64,000 bases of DNA, from the NCBI GenBank assembly GCA_030068145.1, contig JAPJBO010000019.1, positions 124,001 through 188,000 on the forward strand, given 5' to 3'. Within the stretch, counting starts at the first letter, position 1. Every line of letters starts with the position of its first letter. The stretch is from Diplonema papillatum. Taxonomy: Eukaryota; Euglenozoa; Diplonemea; Diplonemida; Diplonemidae. A program made the position numbers and the translations under genes. The notes beneath the pieces are model-generated. The model was not told where the DNA came from, made no database searches, and saw only the letters and a program-made list of their open reading frames with translations. Below are positions 1 to 9,402 of this stretch, in pieces.

Positions 1-73
1 GGGAACTCCTCTCGTGCTACCCCGTTATGCTGTCGGAATGCGCTGGCCCGATGGGCTCTCTCTACCTGATGGA

Positions 74-117
<44 letters not shown>

Positions 118-128
118 GTTAGTGCGCT
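1..128 (-). rRNA. Large-subunit (28S-type) rRNA fragment, truncated by the window edge
   Basis: Read on the minus strand, this stretch contains the highly conserved LSU rRNA segment AACGTGAGCTGGGTTTAGAC followed by CGTCGTGAGACAGGTT, and further on GTACGAGAGGA-like sequence (here GCACGAGAGGAG), which belong to the 3' part of 28S rRNA. The stretch between them differs from the usual sequence. The match ends near 128, where unrelated short hairpins begin. It is either the edge of a real LSU gene or, more likely given the changes and the isolated SSU piece at 26.5 kb, a dispersed rDNA fragment. Confidence 0.75.
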
Positions 129-666
129 GAGGGAGTCCACTCTCGCATTTATCTCATTTTCCTTGCATTCTGCCTAAGAAATGCGGGAGTGGGACTCCGC
201 AATGCGGGAGTGGTACTCCCGCACTTTTTCACTCCCGCATCCACTCCCTCAACCGGTGGGGGAGTGTACTATCCTCCCTCGGGACTACTGACAGGCTTTC
301 AAGGGGTCAACAGGTCCTCGCGCAGCGGCGTTCGCTGGCAATCCAAGAAGACTTCTACGAAGAATACGATACAAAAAGGAAGTGCGGTAGCAGCCGGAGG
401 TACCACCTGCTGTCCAGCACCTGCGGACCATACGCAGCCGGCCCTGTGGACTCGTGTCGTATCGGACCGATCAATGGAAATGCTTGCCGCCAGAACAAAC
501 CCGCCTTTCTTCGCCACTCTCGCACGCGTTGTTTCGAACTCCAGCTCCCAGCAGGCTTGGCCATCGCACGTGCTGACGTGCAATGCCTACTGGCAGTCTA
601 TATACTCTCTACTCGCTACTGTACGTACTCTCTCACTCGTTTACTAACTTTGGCGAGCCAAAAGCT
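129..666. other. Non-coding stretch with short palindromes
   Basis: No supportable gene. Between 183 and 275 the motif GCGGGAGT occurs repeatedly together with its complement ACTCCCGC, giving small hairpins, for example GCGGGAG and CTCCCGC around a TGGTA loop at 204-222. The remainder up to 666 shows nothing I can assign. Confidence 0.4.
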
Positions 667-850
667 CGTACGCGTGAGGGTTTGCAAGAACGAGCTTGGA
701 ATGGGTGTGTGCTGAACACCGCACGGGTCCCGTAGGCGCCGTGTCCGCGGGCCTTTAAGCCGCGGACACATAGGGTGGGTCATCCATCAGCGCGGGAACC
801 TGAGAGTCTGCAGACAGAACAGCTGCGTGAGTCTGGTTTGTCGGGCGGCT
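667..850 (-). repeat. Dispersed repeat family D, copy 1
   Basis: The reverse complement of this stretch matches 10420-10575 and, in part, 31897-32035. Shared landmarks in order are CAGACTCAC, CTGCAGACWCTCAGGTTC, CGCGCTGATG, a GTCCGYRGCTTAAAGG block and CATTCCAAGC. No coding potential is evident. It is a dispersed repeat of unknown class; I see no terminal repeats. Confidence 0.6.
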
Positions 851-1124
851 CTCACGCGTGCGAGGCAGTGTTCTGTCTAAACAATAGAGCAGCGGCTGCT
901 CGGCCAGTTCGAGCGGTTCAAGTTCGAGTACAAGGAGCTGCAGGACCGCGCCTTCGCCAAGCGCTGCGAGCTCTTCGACCAGGTGCACGACGCAGTGTGC
1001 TGCGAACAAAACCAACAAACACGCCTTTCCTCGCCCGCGTGTACCCACGTCAACGAATCGTCACCGTTTTCACGCACGCCGCGTACGCTCTAGCTCGGAG
1101 CATTCTTCTTCCTCTTCGTCTCCT

Positions 1125-1560
1125 TCTTTTTTTGTATAAGCACCTGCTTTGTAGGAAATGCTTGAGGAGACTGCCAGTTGCGATAGATCAAAGGAGGTAA
1201 ATGTGCTGTAGCCCACACGAAACACAGGTAAATCCGGGTTCTGTGGCGGGGCGTAAGCGTTCAACAAAAAGGACCCACTTTGTAGTTGTATTGTTTTCTC
1301 CTCCTCTAGCCTCCTTCGAAATGAGCACAAGGCAGTCCCTCGAGTATTTTTTACATAAGCGCCGGCTTGGAAGGAAATGCTTGACAAAGCTGCCATGCAA
1401 AAAAACCGAAGGCATCCCAAGTGCTGTAGCTACCGAACCACGTGTTGAACGGACGTGAGGTCATGCGGGTCTATCCCTTCACGACAAGACGCACAAACAC
1501 AACATGTCAAAAGTCCTGAGAAAACAACACACAGTGGTGTACGCGAAGAACAAACTTGCA
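1125..1560 (+). repeat. Dispersed repeat family B, copy 1 (most complete)
   Basis: Shares long segments with 7255-7490, 27965-28200 and 33270-33680, and in reverse with 24680-24890. Landmarks are TATAAGCACCTGCTTTGTAG, GATCAAAGGAGGTAAATGTG, GACCCACTTTGTAGTTGTAT, GCAGTCCCTCGAGTATTTT and, in the 3' half, AACCACGTGTTGAACGGACG and GTGGTGTACGCGAAGAACAA. One copy (7255) interrupts the endonuclease V intron just after the splice donor. No open frame is shared between copies, so it behaves as a non-autonomous interspersed repeat; its ends are not resolved. Confidence 0.65.
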
Positions 1561-1747
1561 CCGAGACCCCTCGGGTACCCAGTGCAAAAGGCAGTAAAGA
1601 CAGCACACTCCATCCACAAAGCAAATGAAGGTGGTATCGATATCGATCCCTGGCGCGTCAACCACTGCCCCCAACCACAGCCCTTTAGGTGCACTTTCAA
1701 CGAAAAATAAACCCACACGGGTTGGGGGGGGGGGGAGGGGTGGGCAA

Positions 1748-2653
1748 ATGGCGACCGTCGCTGTGCGGCTGAGCGACGAAGAGTTGACGAAAAGGAAAGC
1801 GGCGCTGATGCGGCGGCGGCTCGAGGCGCACGGGCGGTGGGTGAAGACGGCGAGGCCGGCCGAAAAGCCTGCCGCCGCCGTCTTGATGGAGGAGGAACCC
1901 GCCGACGAGCCCGAGCACACAACACTGCGGGTGAAAAATAGTAAAAGAGGACACAAAAGAGGACACAAAAGAGGACTCAAAAGAGGACACAAAAGAGGAC
2001 ACAAAAGAGGACACAAAAGAGGACTCAAAAGAGGACACAAAAGAGGACACAAAAGAGGACACAAAAGAGGACACAAAAGAGGACTCAAAAGAGGACACAA
2101 AAGAGGACACAAAAGAGGACTCAAAAGAGGACACAAAAGAGGACACAAAAGAGGACACAAAAGAGGACTCAAAAGAGGACACAAAAGAGGACACAAAAGA
2201 GGACACAAAAGAGGACTCAAAAGAGGACACAAAAGAGGACACAAAAGAGGACACAAAAGAGGACTCAAAAGAGGACACAAAAGAGGACACAAAAGAGGAC
2301 ACAAAAGAGGACACAAAAGAGGACTCAAAAGAGGACACAAAAGAGGACACAAAAGAGGACTCAAAAGAGGACTCAAAAGAGGACACAAAAGAGGACACAA
2401 AAGAGGACACAAAAGAGGACACAAAAGAGGACACAAAAGAGGACAAGTCCCTGCGACCCTTTACACTTCCCCGAAGAAGACTTGCTGCCAGCAGCAAGCA
2501 TGCATGCGAGGCAGTGTCCTGGCTAAACATTGCGCCAGCATAATAGTATCCCCCTTTAGCCTTAGAATTAGGTGCTCATTCAACAAAATAAAAAACACAC
2601 GGGTTGGGGGGAGGGGGGGGGGTAGGCAATGGCGACCGTCGCTGTGCGGCTGA
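1748..2653 (+). pseudogene. Truncated endonuclease V 5' copy 1, with the longest minisatellite
   Basis: Begins MATVAVRLSDEELTKRK like the complete gene and follows it for about 57 residues to DEPE, then switches to HTTLRVKNS and a run of 41 Lys-Arg-Gly-His/Leu units coded by the minisatellite, and reads on into the leader of the next copy. It lacks the whole nuclease domain. The leader differs slightly from the others (a GCACTTTCAACG variant). Whether it is expressed cannot be judged. Confidence 0.75.
1943..2446 (+). repeat. 12-bp minisatellite, 42 units
   Basis: Units are AAAAGAGGACAC (H type, codes KRGH) or AAAAGAGGACTC (L type, codes KRGL), ending in one AAAAGAGGACAA. The order by blocks is HHL, HHHL, HHHHL, HHL, HHHL, HHHL, HHHL, HHHHL, HHL, L, HHHHH. 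Being a multiple of three, it keeps the frame open. Confidence 0.95.
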
Positions 2654-3204
2654 GCGACGAAGAGTTGACGAAAAAAAGGAAAGCGGCGCTGATGCGGCGG
2701 CGGCTCGAGGCGCACGGGCGGTGGGTGAAGACGGCGAGACCGGCCGAAAAGCCTGCCGCCGCCGTCTTGTTGGAGGAGGAACCCGCCGACGAGCCCGAGC
2801 ACACAACACTGCGGGCGAAAAATAGTAAAAGAGGACTAGTCCCTGCGACCCTTTACACGAAGACTTGCTGCGAGCATCAAACATGCATGCGAGGCAGTGT
2901 CCTGGCTAAACATTGCGCCAGCATAATAGTATCCCCCTTTAGCATTAGGTGCTCATTCAACAAAATAAAAACACACGGGTTGGGGGGGGGGGTAGGCAAT
3001 GGCGACCGTCGCTGTGCGGCTGAGCGACGAAGAGTTGACGAAAAGGAAAGCTGCGCTGATGCGGCGGCGGCTCGAGGCGCACACGGGCACGACGGGGCGG
3101 TGGGTGAAGACGGCGAGGCCGGCCGAAAAGCCTGCCGCCGCCGTCTTGATGGAGGAGGAACCCGCCGACGAGCCCGAGCACACAACACTGCGGGTGAAAA
3201 ATAG
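2629..3204 (+). pseudogene. Truncated endonuclease V 5' copy 2, minisatellite lost
   Basis: Same 5' end as the complete gene through DEPE, with an extra Lys codon (TKKRK). After the HTTLRAKNS tail there is only one KRG unit and an ACTAGTCCCTGCG junction. The 3' tail is shortened (ACGAAGACTTGCTGCGAGC), a variant shared only with the copy at 5953. No nuclease domain. Confidence 0.7.
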
Positions 3205-3448
3205 TAAAAGAGGACACAAAAGAGGACTCAAAAGAGGACAAGTCCCTGCGACCCTTTACACTTCCCCGAAGAAGACTTGCTGCCAGCAGCAAGCATGCAT
3301 GCGAGGCAGTGTCCTGGCTAAACATTGCGCCAGCATAATAGTATCCCCCTTTAGCCTTAGAATTAGGTGCTCATTCAACAAAATAAAAAACACACGGGTT
3401 GGGGGGAGGGGGGGGGGTAGGCAATGGCGACCGTCGCTGTGCGGCTGA
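2999..3448 (+). pseudogene. Truncated endonuclease V 5' copy 3
   Basis: Carries the four-residue insertion TGTT after LEAH, which is otherwise present only in the copy at 5953 and in the complete gene at 6336, so it is among the copies closest to the parent. Two minisatellite units (H, L) precede the AAGTCCCTG tail. Confidence 0.7.
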
Positions 3449-4128
3449 GCGACGAAGAGTTGACGAAAAAAAGGAAAGCGGCGCTGATGCGGCGGCGGCT
3501 CGAGGCGCACGGGCGGTGGGTGAAGACGGCGAGGCCGGCCGAAAAGCCTGCCGCCGCCGTCTTGATGGAGGAGGAACCCGCCGACGAGCCCGAGCACACA
3601 ACACTGCGGGTGAAAAATAGTAAAAGAGGACACAAAAGAGGACACAAAAGAGGACTCAAAAGAGGACACAAAAGAGGACACAAAAGAGGACACAAAAGAG
3701 GACTCAAAAGAGGACACAAAAGAGGACACAAAAGAGGACACAAAAGAGGACACAAAAGAGGACACAAAAGAGGACACAAAAGAGGACACAAAAGAGGACA
3801 CAAAAGAGGACTCAAAAGAGGACACAAAAGAGGACACAAAAGAGGACTCAAAAGAGGACACAAAAGAGGACACAAAAGAGGACACAAAAGAGGACACAAA
3901 AGAGGACACAAAAGAGGACAAGTCCCTGCGACCCTTTACACTTCCCCGAAGAAGACTTGCTGCCAGCAGCAAGCATGCATGCGAGGCAGTGTCCTGGCTA
4001 AACATTGCGCCAGCATAATAGTATCCCCCTTTAGCCTTAGAATTAGGTGCTCATTCAACAAAATAAAAAACACACGGGTTGGGGGGAGGGGGGGGGGTAG
4101 GCAATGGCGACCGTCGCTGTGCGGCTGA
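3424..4128 (+). pseudogene. Truncated endonuclease V 5' copy 4
   Basis: TKKRK variant of the N-terminus, no TGTT insertion, followed by 24 KRGH/KRGL units and the standard tail. Its ATG lies inside the last codons of the frame of copy 3. Confidence 0.7.
3622..3921 (+). repeat. 12-bp minisatellite, 25 units
   Basis: Same H/L units as at 1943. The order is HHL, HHHL, eight H then L, HHL, HHHHH, plus the terminal AAAAGAGGACAA unit. Confidence 0.95.
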
Positions 4129-4529
4129 GCGACGAAGAGTTGACGAAAAAAAGGAAAGCGGCGCTGATGCGGCGGCGGCTCGAGGCGCACGGGCGGTGGG
4201 TGAAGACGGCGAGGCCGGCCGAAAAGCCTGCCGCCGCCGTCTTGATGGAGGAGGAACCCGCCGACGAGCCCGAGCACGCAACACTGCGGGTGAAAAATAG
4301 TAAAAGAGGACACAAAAGAGGACACAAAAGAGGACTCAAAAGAGGACAAGTCCCTGCGACCCTTTACACTTCCCCGAAGAAGACTTGCTGCCAGCAGCAA
4401 GCATGCATGCGAGGCAGTGTCCTGGCTAAACATTGCGCCAGCATAATAGTATCCCCCTTTAGCCTTAGAATTAGGTGCTCATTCAACAAAATAAAAAACA
4501 CACGGGTTGGGGGGAGGGGGGGGGGGTAG
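4104..4529 (+). pseudogene. Truncated endonuclease V 5' copy 5
   Basis: Near-identical to copy 4 in the coding part; the minisatellite is reduced to HHL plus the terminal unit (about 4300-4348). No nuclease domain. Confidence 0.7.
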
Positions 4530-4532
4530 GCA

Positions 4533-5321
4533 ATGGCGACCGTCGCTGTGCGGCTGAGCGACGAAGAGTTGACGAAAAAAAGGAAAGCGGCGCTGATGCG
4601 GCGGCGGCTCGAGGCGCACGGGCGGTGGGTGAAGACGGCGAGGCCGGCCGAAAAGCCTGCCGCCGCCGTCTTGATGGAGGAGGAACCCGCCGACGAGCCC
4701 GAGCACACAACACTGCGGGTGAAAAATAGTAAAAGAGGACACAAAAGAGGACACAAAAGAGGACTCAAAAGAGGACACAAAAGAGGACACAAAAGAGGAC
4801 ACAAAAGAGGACTCAAAAGAGGACACAAAAGAGGACACAAAAGAGGACACAAAAGAGGACACAAAAGAGGACACAAAAGAGGACACAAAAGAGGACACAA
4901 AAGAGGACACAAAAGAGGACACAAAAGAGGACTCAAAAGAGGACACAAAAGAGGACACAAAAGAGGACACAAAAGAGGACTCAAAAGAGGACACAAAAGA
5001 GGACACAAAAGAGGACACAAAAGAGGACACAAAAGAGGACACAAAAGAGGACACAAAAGAGGACACAAAAGAGGACACAAAAGAGGACACAAAAGAGGAC
5101 ACAAAAGAGGACAAGTCCCTGCGACCCTTTACACTTCCCCGAAGAAGACTTGCTGCCAGCAGCAAGCATGCATGCGAGGCAGTGTCCTGGCTAAACATTG
5201 CGCCAGCATAATAGTATCCCCCTTTAGCCTTAGAATTAGGTGCTCATTCAACAAAATAAAAAACACACGGGTTGGGGGGAGGGGGGGGGGTAGGCAATGG
5301 CGACCGTCGCTGTGCGGCTGA
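4533..5321 (+). pseudogene. Truncated endonuclease V 5' copy 6
   Basis: Same truncated N-terminus followed by 31 KRGH/KRGL units and the standard tail. No nuclease domain. Confidence 0.7.
4731..5114 (+). repeat. 12-bp minisatellite, 32 units
   Basis: Order: HHL, HHHL, nine H then L, HHHL, ten H, terminal unit. It shares its first seven units with the arrays at 1943, 3622 and 5495. Confidence 0.95.
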
Positions 5322-5977
5322 GCGACGAAGAGTTGACGAAAAAAAGGAAAGCGGCGCTGATGCGGCGGCGGCTCGAGGCGCACGGGCGGTGGGTGAAGAC
5401 GGCGAGGCCGGCCGAAAAGCCTGCCGCCGCCGTCTTGATGGAGGAGGAACCCGCCGACGAGCCCGAGCACACAACACTGCGGGTGAAAAATAGTAAAAGA
5501 GGACACAAAAGAGGACACAAAAGAGGACTCAAAAGAGGACACAAAAGAGGACACAAAAGAGGACACAAAAGAGGACTCAAAAGAGGACACAAAAGAGGAC
5601 ACAAAAGAGGACACAAAAGAGGACACAAAAGAGGACACAAAAGAGGACACAAAAGAGGACACAAAAGAGGACACAAAAGAGGACACAAAAGAGGACTCAA
5701 AAGAGGACACAAAAGAGGACACAAAAGAGGACACAAAAGAGGACACAAAAGAGGACACAAAAGAGGACAAGTCCCTGCGACCCTTTACACTTCCCCGAAG
5801 AAGACTTGCTGCCAGCAGCAAGCATGCATGCGAGGCAGTGTCCTGGCTAAACATTGCGCCAGCATAATAGTATCCCCCTTTAGCCTTAGAATTAGGTGCT
5901 CATTCAACAAAATAAAAAACACACGGGTTGGGGGGAGGGGGGGGGGTAGGCAATGGCGACCGTCGCTGTGCGGCTGA
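5297..5977 (+). pseudogene. Truncated endonuclease V 5' copy 7
   Basis: Same truncated N-terminus, 22 KRGH/KRGL units, standard tail. Confidence 0.7.
5495..5770 (+). repeat. 12-bp minisatellite, 23 units
   Basis: Order: HHL, HHHL, nine H then L, HHHHH, terminal unit. It looks like the 4731 array with an internal block removed. Confidence 0.95.
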
Positions 5978-6246
5978 GCAACAAAGAGTTGACGAAAAAA
6001 AGGAAAGCTGCGCTGATGCGGCGGCGGCTCGAGGCGCACACGGGCACGACGGGGCGGTGGGTGAAGACGGCGAGACCGGCCGAAAAGCCTGCCGCCGCCG
6101 TCTTGATGGAGGAGGAACCCGCCGACGAGCCCGAGCACACAACACTGCGGGCGAAAAATAGTAAAAAGAGGACTAGTCCCTGCGACCCTTTACACGAAGA
6201 CTTGCTGCGAGCATCAAACATGCATGCGAGGCAGTGTCCTGGCTAA
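5953..6246 (+). pseudogene. Truncated endonuclease V 5' copy 8
   Basis: Has the TGTT insertion and the shortened tail of copy 2; an extra A after AATAGTAAAA shifts the frame after KNSKKR. Codon changes in the start region (LSNKELTKK) suggest relaxed constraint. It sits directly upstream of the complete gene. Confidence 0.7.
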
Positions 6247-6335
6247 ACATTGCGCCAGCATAATAGTATCCCCCTTTAGCATTAGGTGCTCATTCAACAA
6301 AATAAAAACACACGGGTTGGGGGGGGGGGTAGGCA

Positions 6336-7238
6336 ATGGCGACCGTCGCTGTGCGGCTGAGCGACGAAGAGTTGACGAAAAGGAAAGCTGCGCTGATGCG
6401 GCGGCGGCTCGAGGCGCACACGGGCACGACGGGGCGGTGGGTGAAGACGGCGAGGCCGGCCGAAAAGCCTGCCGCCGCCGTCTTGATGGAGGAGGAACCC
6501 GCCGACGAGCCCGAGCAAGCCGCGCCGACCGCCGGCGCCGCGGAGGAGGCGGCGAGCGCGCTGGCGCCCCGGGAAGCGCATCCGGCTCGGGAGAAGCATT
6601 CCCGCAGGAAGCAGGCGGACGCGTTCAGCTACAGCCCGCCGTCCGGCGAGGGCGTGTCCAACGAGGAGCTGCAGGAGAAGTGGCTGAAAGACCAGCTCAA
6701 CCTCCGTGAGCAGCTCGTGCTCAAAGACGAGTTTGACTTCGCGTGGCCGGACTCCGAATCGAAGTCGAAAAAACCGCTGCAATGGCTCGCGGGGATCGAC
6801 CTTTCGTTCGTGAAGGGAACCGATCACGCGGTCTGTTCCCTCATCGTGTTCGAATACCCGTCTCTTCGGATCGAGTACGAAGGGTTTACACACTGCGTCG
6901 CGCGAAACCCGTACCTTTCCGGGTTCTTGGCGTACCGGGAGATCCCCGGCATGCTGCAGGCGTTCGTCGACTTCCGCAAGAAGCGGCCGGACCTCGCGGT
7001 GCAGCTGCTGATGGTCGACGGTAACGGGACGCTCCACCACCGCGGGTTCGGGCTGGCCTGCCACTTCGGCGTCGTCACGGGGATCCCTTGCATCGGCATC
7101 GGGAAGAGCCTGCTCGCCGTCGACGGAATGGACAGGGACCAGGTCCGCCGGCAGACCGAAGAAAAGTCCCTCGGCGACGTCGTCGACCTCTGGGGCAACT
7201 CAGGACGGGTGTGGGGTCACGCGCTGATGACGAAGCCG
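6336..7238 (+). CDS. Endonuclease V, main exon
   Basis: Endonuclease V cleaves DNA or RNA near deaminated adenine (inosine); eukaryotic members act mainly on inosine-containing RNA. Residues 1-145 are a charged, Ala/Glu/Arg-rich extension not found in bacterial forms. The nuclease domain starts near residue 149. Visible conserved positions are Asp155 in GIDLSF, the YLSGFLAYRE motif with Glu202, Asp228 in MVDGNG, His234/235 followed by RGFGLACH, and Lys257 in GIGKSLL. The frame runs on only to VCWPF after ALMTKP, but GT at 7239-7240 (GTATGC) is a good splice donor in phase 0, and the missing C-terminal motif is present in frame at 15507. The ATG at 6336 is chosen because it is the start shared by nine copies and lies just behind the conserved leader and poly-G run. 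Identification is firm; inclusion of the downstream exon is inference. Confidence 0.88.
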
Positions 7239-7254
7239 GTATGCTGGCCCTTTA
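7239..7254 (+). promoter_or_regulatory. Predicted 5' splice site of the endonuclease V intron
   Basis: GTATGC follows codon 301 (Pro) in phase 0. A family B repeat begins within 20 bases, so the intron start has been invaded by repeat DNA. Confidence 0.55.
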
Positions 7255-7490
7255 TTTCTTTTTTTTTTGTATAAGCACCTGCTTTGTAGGAAATAGATGC
7301 TTGAGGAGACTGCCAGTTGCGAAAGATCAAAGGAGGTAAATGTGCTGTAGCCCACACGAAACACAGGTGAATCTGGGTTTAGTGGCGGGCGTAAGCGTTC
7401 AACAAAAAAGACCCACTTTGTAGTTGTATTGTTTTCTCCCCCTCTAGCCTCCCTCAAAATAAGCACAAGGCAGTCCCTCGAGTATTTTGG
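7255..7490 (+). repeat. Dispersed repeat family B, copy 2
   Basis: Matches the 5' half of the copy at 1125, from TATAAGCACCTGC to CCCTCGAGTATTTT, with small indels. It lies inside the predicted endonuclease V intron. Confidence 0.7.
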
Positions 7491-8060
7491 TATTAACAAT
7501 CTTGCGGGTTGCCCTTCACTGTATTGCGCAAGCTGAAAAGACGTAGACCGCGTGTTTTGGTGGTTGATCAAAATTTTTACCAAACATGAAATGTTGGAGG
7601 AAATGAGAAGCTCGTCGCCGCAAACCGTGGCGTTTTCACTTGAACCACCTGAATCCAGCTTTACGTAAAAACGATCAGGCACTGCGTTCAACGAAAACAA
7701 CTCTCTCTTCCCGTCATCATCATCATCATTAGTTTTGTATCAGCCGCGGTTGTGCGAGTGACGAGCTCTTATTTCTTACCTGAAAATGACAGGATAAATA
7801 CAAGTGATCAACCGGCACACACAAACAAAACGAAGCGCCTGTCTTTTTTAGTAGTCGTAGCAGCAGTACGAACAATCTTGCGATTGTGAGTTGCCCACTG
7901 GTAAGTTGGTCAGAATTCCCAACCGTGGAAATCAACCGCGGTGAACGGTAGTTGTGTAGTACTATCACAACCTTGCGGGTCGCCCTACGATGTATTGTTG
8001 AAAAGGCGCAGTTACCGCGTGTTTTGCAGTGGTTGACCAAAGTTCCCAACCTTGGTAGAA
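7491..8060 (+). repeat. Dispersed repeat family C, two broken copies
   Basis: 7493-7600 and 7870-8050 both carry AACAATCTTGCGGGTTGCCC-like sequence and the block GCGTGTTTTGGTGGTTGATC; 7780-7850 carries the block TTACCTGAAW..GGTAAATACAAGTG and CACACAAACAAAACGAAGCG. The same order occurs at 17937-18100 and 19772-19930. The rest (7600-7780) holds a short (CAT)n run and no gene. Confidence 0.55.
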
Positions 8061-8154
8061 ATAAGTGAGAAACTGATGAACCGGCACGGCATCCCTGCGA
8101 CCAACATGGCGTCACCCCTCGCCTGCCTGCCCTCCCGTGCTTCGCAGCCGTATG

Positions 8155-8334
8155 TGAGCCGGTCCGTCCTTATCTCTTGAAACTGCGTCGAAGTGCCTGC
8201 CGCTGTTTATCACAGTGAATCACGGTCCACCACGGTCTATCAGGTCCATCCCTAGTCCCTAGAGCTGCATCGAATTGCCCGGTGTTGTATTATTCGGTCT
8301 ATCACGGTCTATCAAGAGGGGATGGACCGGCTCA
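8155..8334 (+). mobile_element. MITE-A copy 1 (180 bp) with 5-bp target duplication
   Basis: Begins TGAGCCGGTCC and ends GGACCGGCTCA, an 11-bp perfect terminal inverted repeat that continues imperfectly (ATCTCTTGA and TCAAGAGGGGAT). It is flanked on both sides by GTATG (8150-8154 and 8335-8339), a clean 5-bp target-site duplication. The interior holds repeated CACGGTCTATCA motifs and no coding capacity. The same element occurs at 15180 (reversed) and 20111. TG...CA ends with 5-bp duplication recall LTR or Ginger-type integration, but the long inverted repeats argue for a DNA-transposon MITE. Confidence 0.85.
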
Positions 8335-9402
8335 GTATGGCCTGACGACCTGTCACTGACCCGTTCTTTTCCGTCTGTCCTGTTGAATCCGGAATTTATT
8401 CCTTCCTGCTGAGCCTGCTGTACGAAACATTGCCGCCAGGGTTTCCCACGAGAACAACTCGGTTGCCACTGAAGATGGTCTTCTGATGAGTCTCAATGGC
8501 TCTTGATACCGAACAAGTTCGTACTTCCGTAAAAGAGCGTTGTCAGGTTCCACACGGTTTGTACGGACTCGTTGTCGTTGAGGAAAGTGACAAGTTCATT
8601 AGCAGTGCAGGACACCCCTCCCTTGTGTTGGCAAACACGGATGGTAGTTTGTCCTCAGTAGCTCATTCTCCCTCACCCACTGCAAACAACCGCTACTGCT
8701 GACATGCGTATCAGGAGATTGGCAGCATCAAGGCGATACCAAGCGTGGAGGAACGACAACTACTCGGTCTAAACCCTCGCTTGCTCACCAGCTCCTTTTA
8801 GACCTCATTTCCAGTTCAGTAACCGGCTCACCTTTCTGCGTTCGATTCTGCGGTTCACGAGAGCGAGCAAAACGAAGCATGTACATGAGCAAACATCCAA
8901 GCAAGTACCAAGCTGTCCACCTGTCCGACGTGCGCACAAACCTGGACAGCTCCTGCGGCTTCTCACAGCAAGAACGGACATGGATTCGGCCTTCCTCCTT
9001 CCGGTTGACAACGTGGCACCGTCCTTCGTGTTGACATCTTGAATTCGGCCTTCCTGTTCGCAACATGGATTTGATCTTCCTTGTTGACAGCGTGGCCTCG
9101 GCTTTCTGTTGAACGTGAAGTCGACCTTCCTTTGGAAAGCGGTGGCATTTTGTCCCGGAGGGGCCAGAAGCGAACGATCGCCAGAAAGGAGGGAAGGTGC
9201 TTGCACGGTCTAGCATCTTCCCCGCGATCGACCCGGAAACAGCCAAAACGGCCCGGAAAGTTCGCACCGCGAAAGCGAGCGTGAACAGAACCTGACTCGG
9301 AAATGACCAGTTTGACCTCATCCTCATCATCGTTGACTCTCCCGACGGACGACGGCATAAAGTAACACTAGCCCGTGAACAGTGCTCGCCTGTATTATCA
9401 TG
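8335..9402. other. Intronic or intergenic stretch, no gene recognised
   Basis: No coherent coding frame. Between about 8980 and 9130 degenerate units of roughly 35 bases repeat around the words TTCGGCCTTCCT and GTTGACA. The rest shows nothing I can assign. Confidence 0.4.

Larger units (their letters stand above)
1640..6310 (+). repeat. Tandem array of eight truncated 5' ends of the endonuclease V gene
   Basis: A unit of leader, poly-G run, ATG and about 57 codons, then a 3' tail with the landmarks AAGTCCCTGCGACCCTTTAC and GCATGCATGCGAGGCAGTGT, is repeated head to tail. ATGs lie at 1748, 2629, 2999, 3424, 4104, 4533, 5297 and 5953, and the complete gene follows at 6336. Unit length varies mainly because a 12-bp minisatellite after the coding part expands or contracts. 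All copies diverge from the real gene at the same point (after the codons for DEPE), so one truncated unit was formed once and then amplified. Confidence 0.9.

Noticed and set aside
1507..5854. Long minus-strand frames rich in CPLL or SSFVSSFE repeats
   Set aside because: They are the antisense reading of the 12-bp minisatellite, which is free of stops in every frame because of its composition; the plus strand carries the endonuclease V N-terminus.
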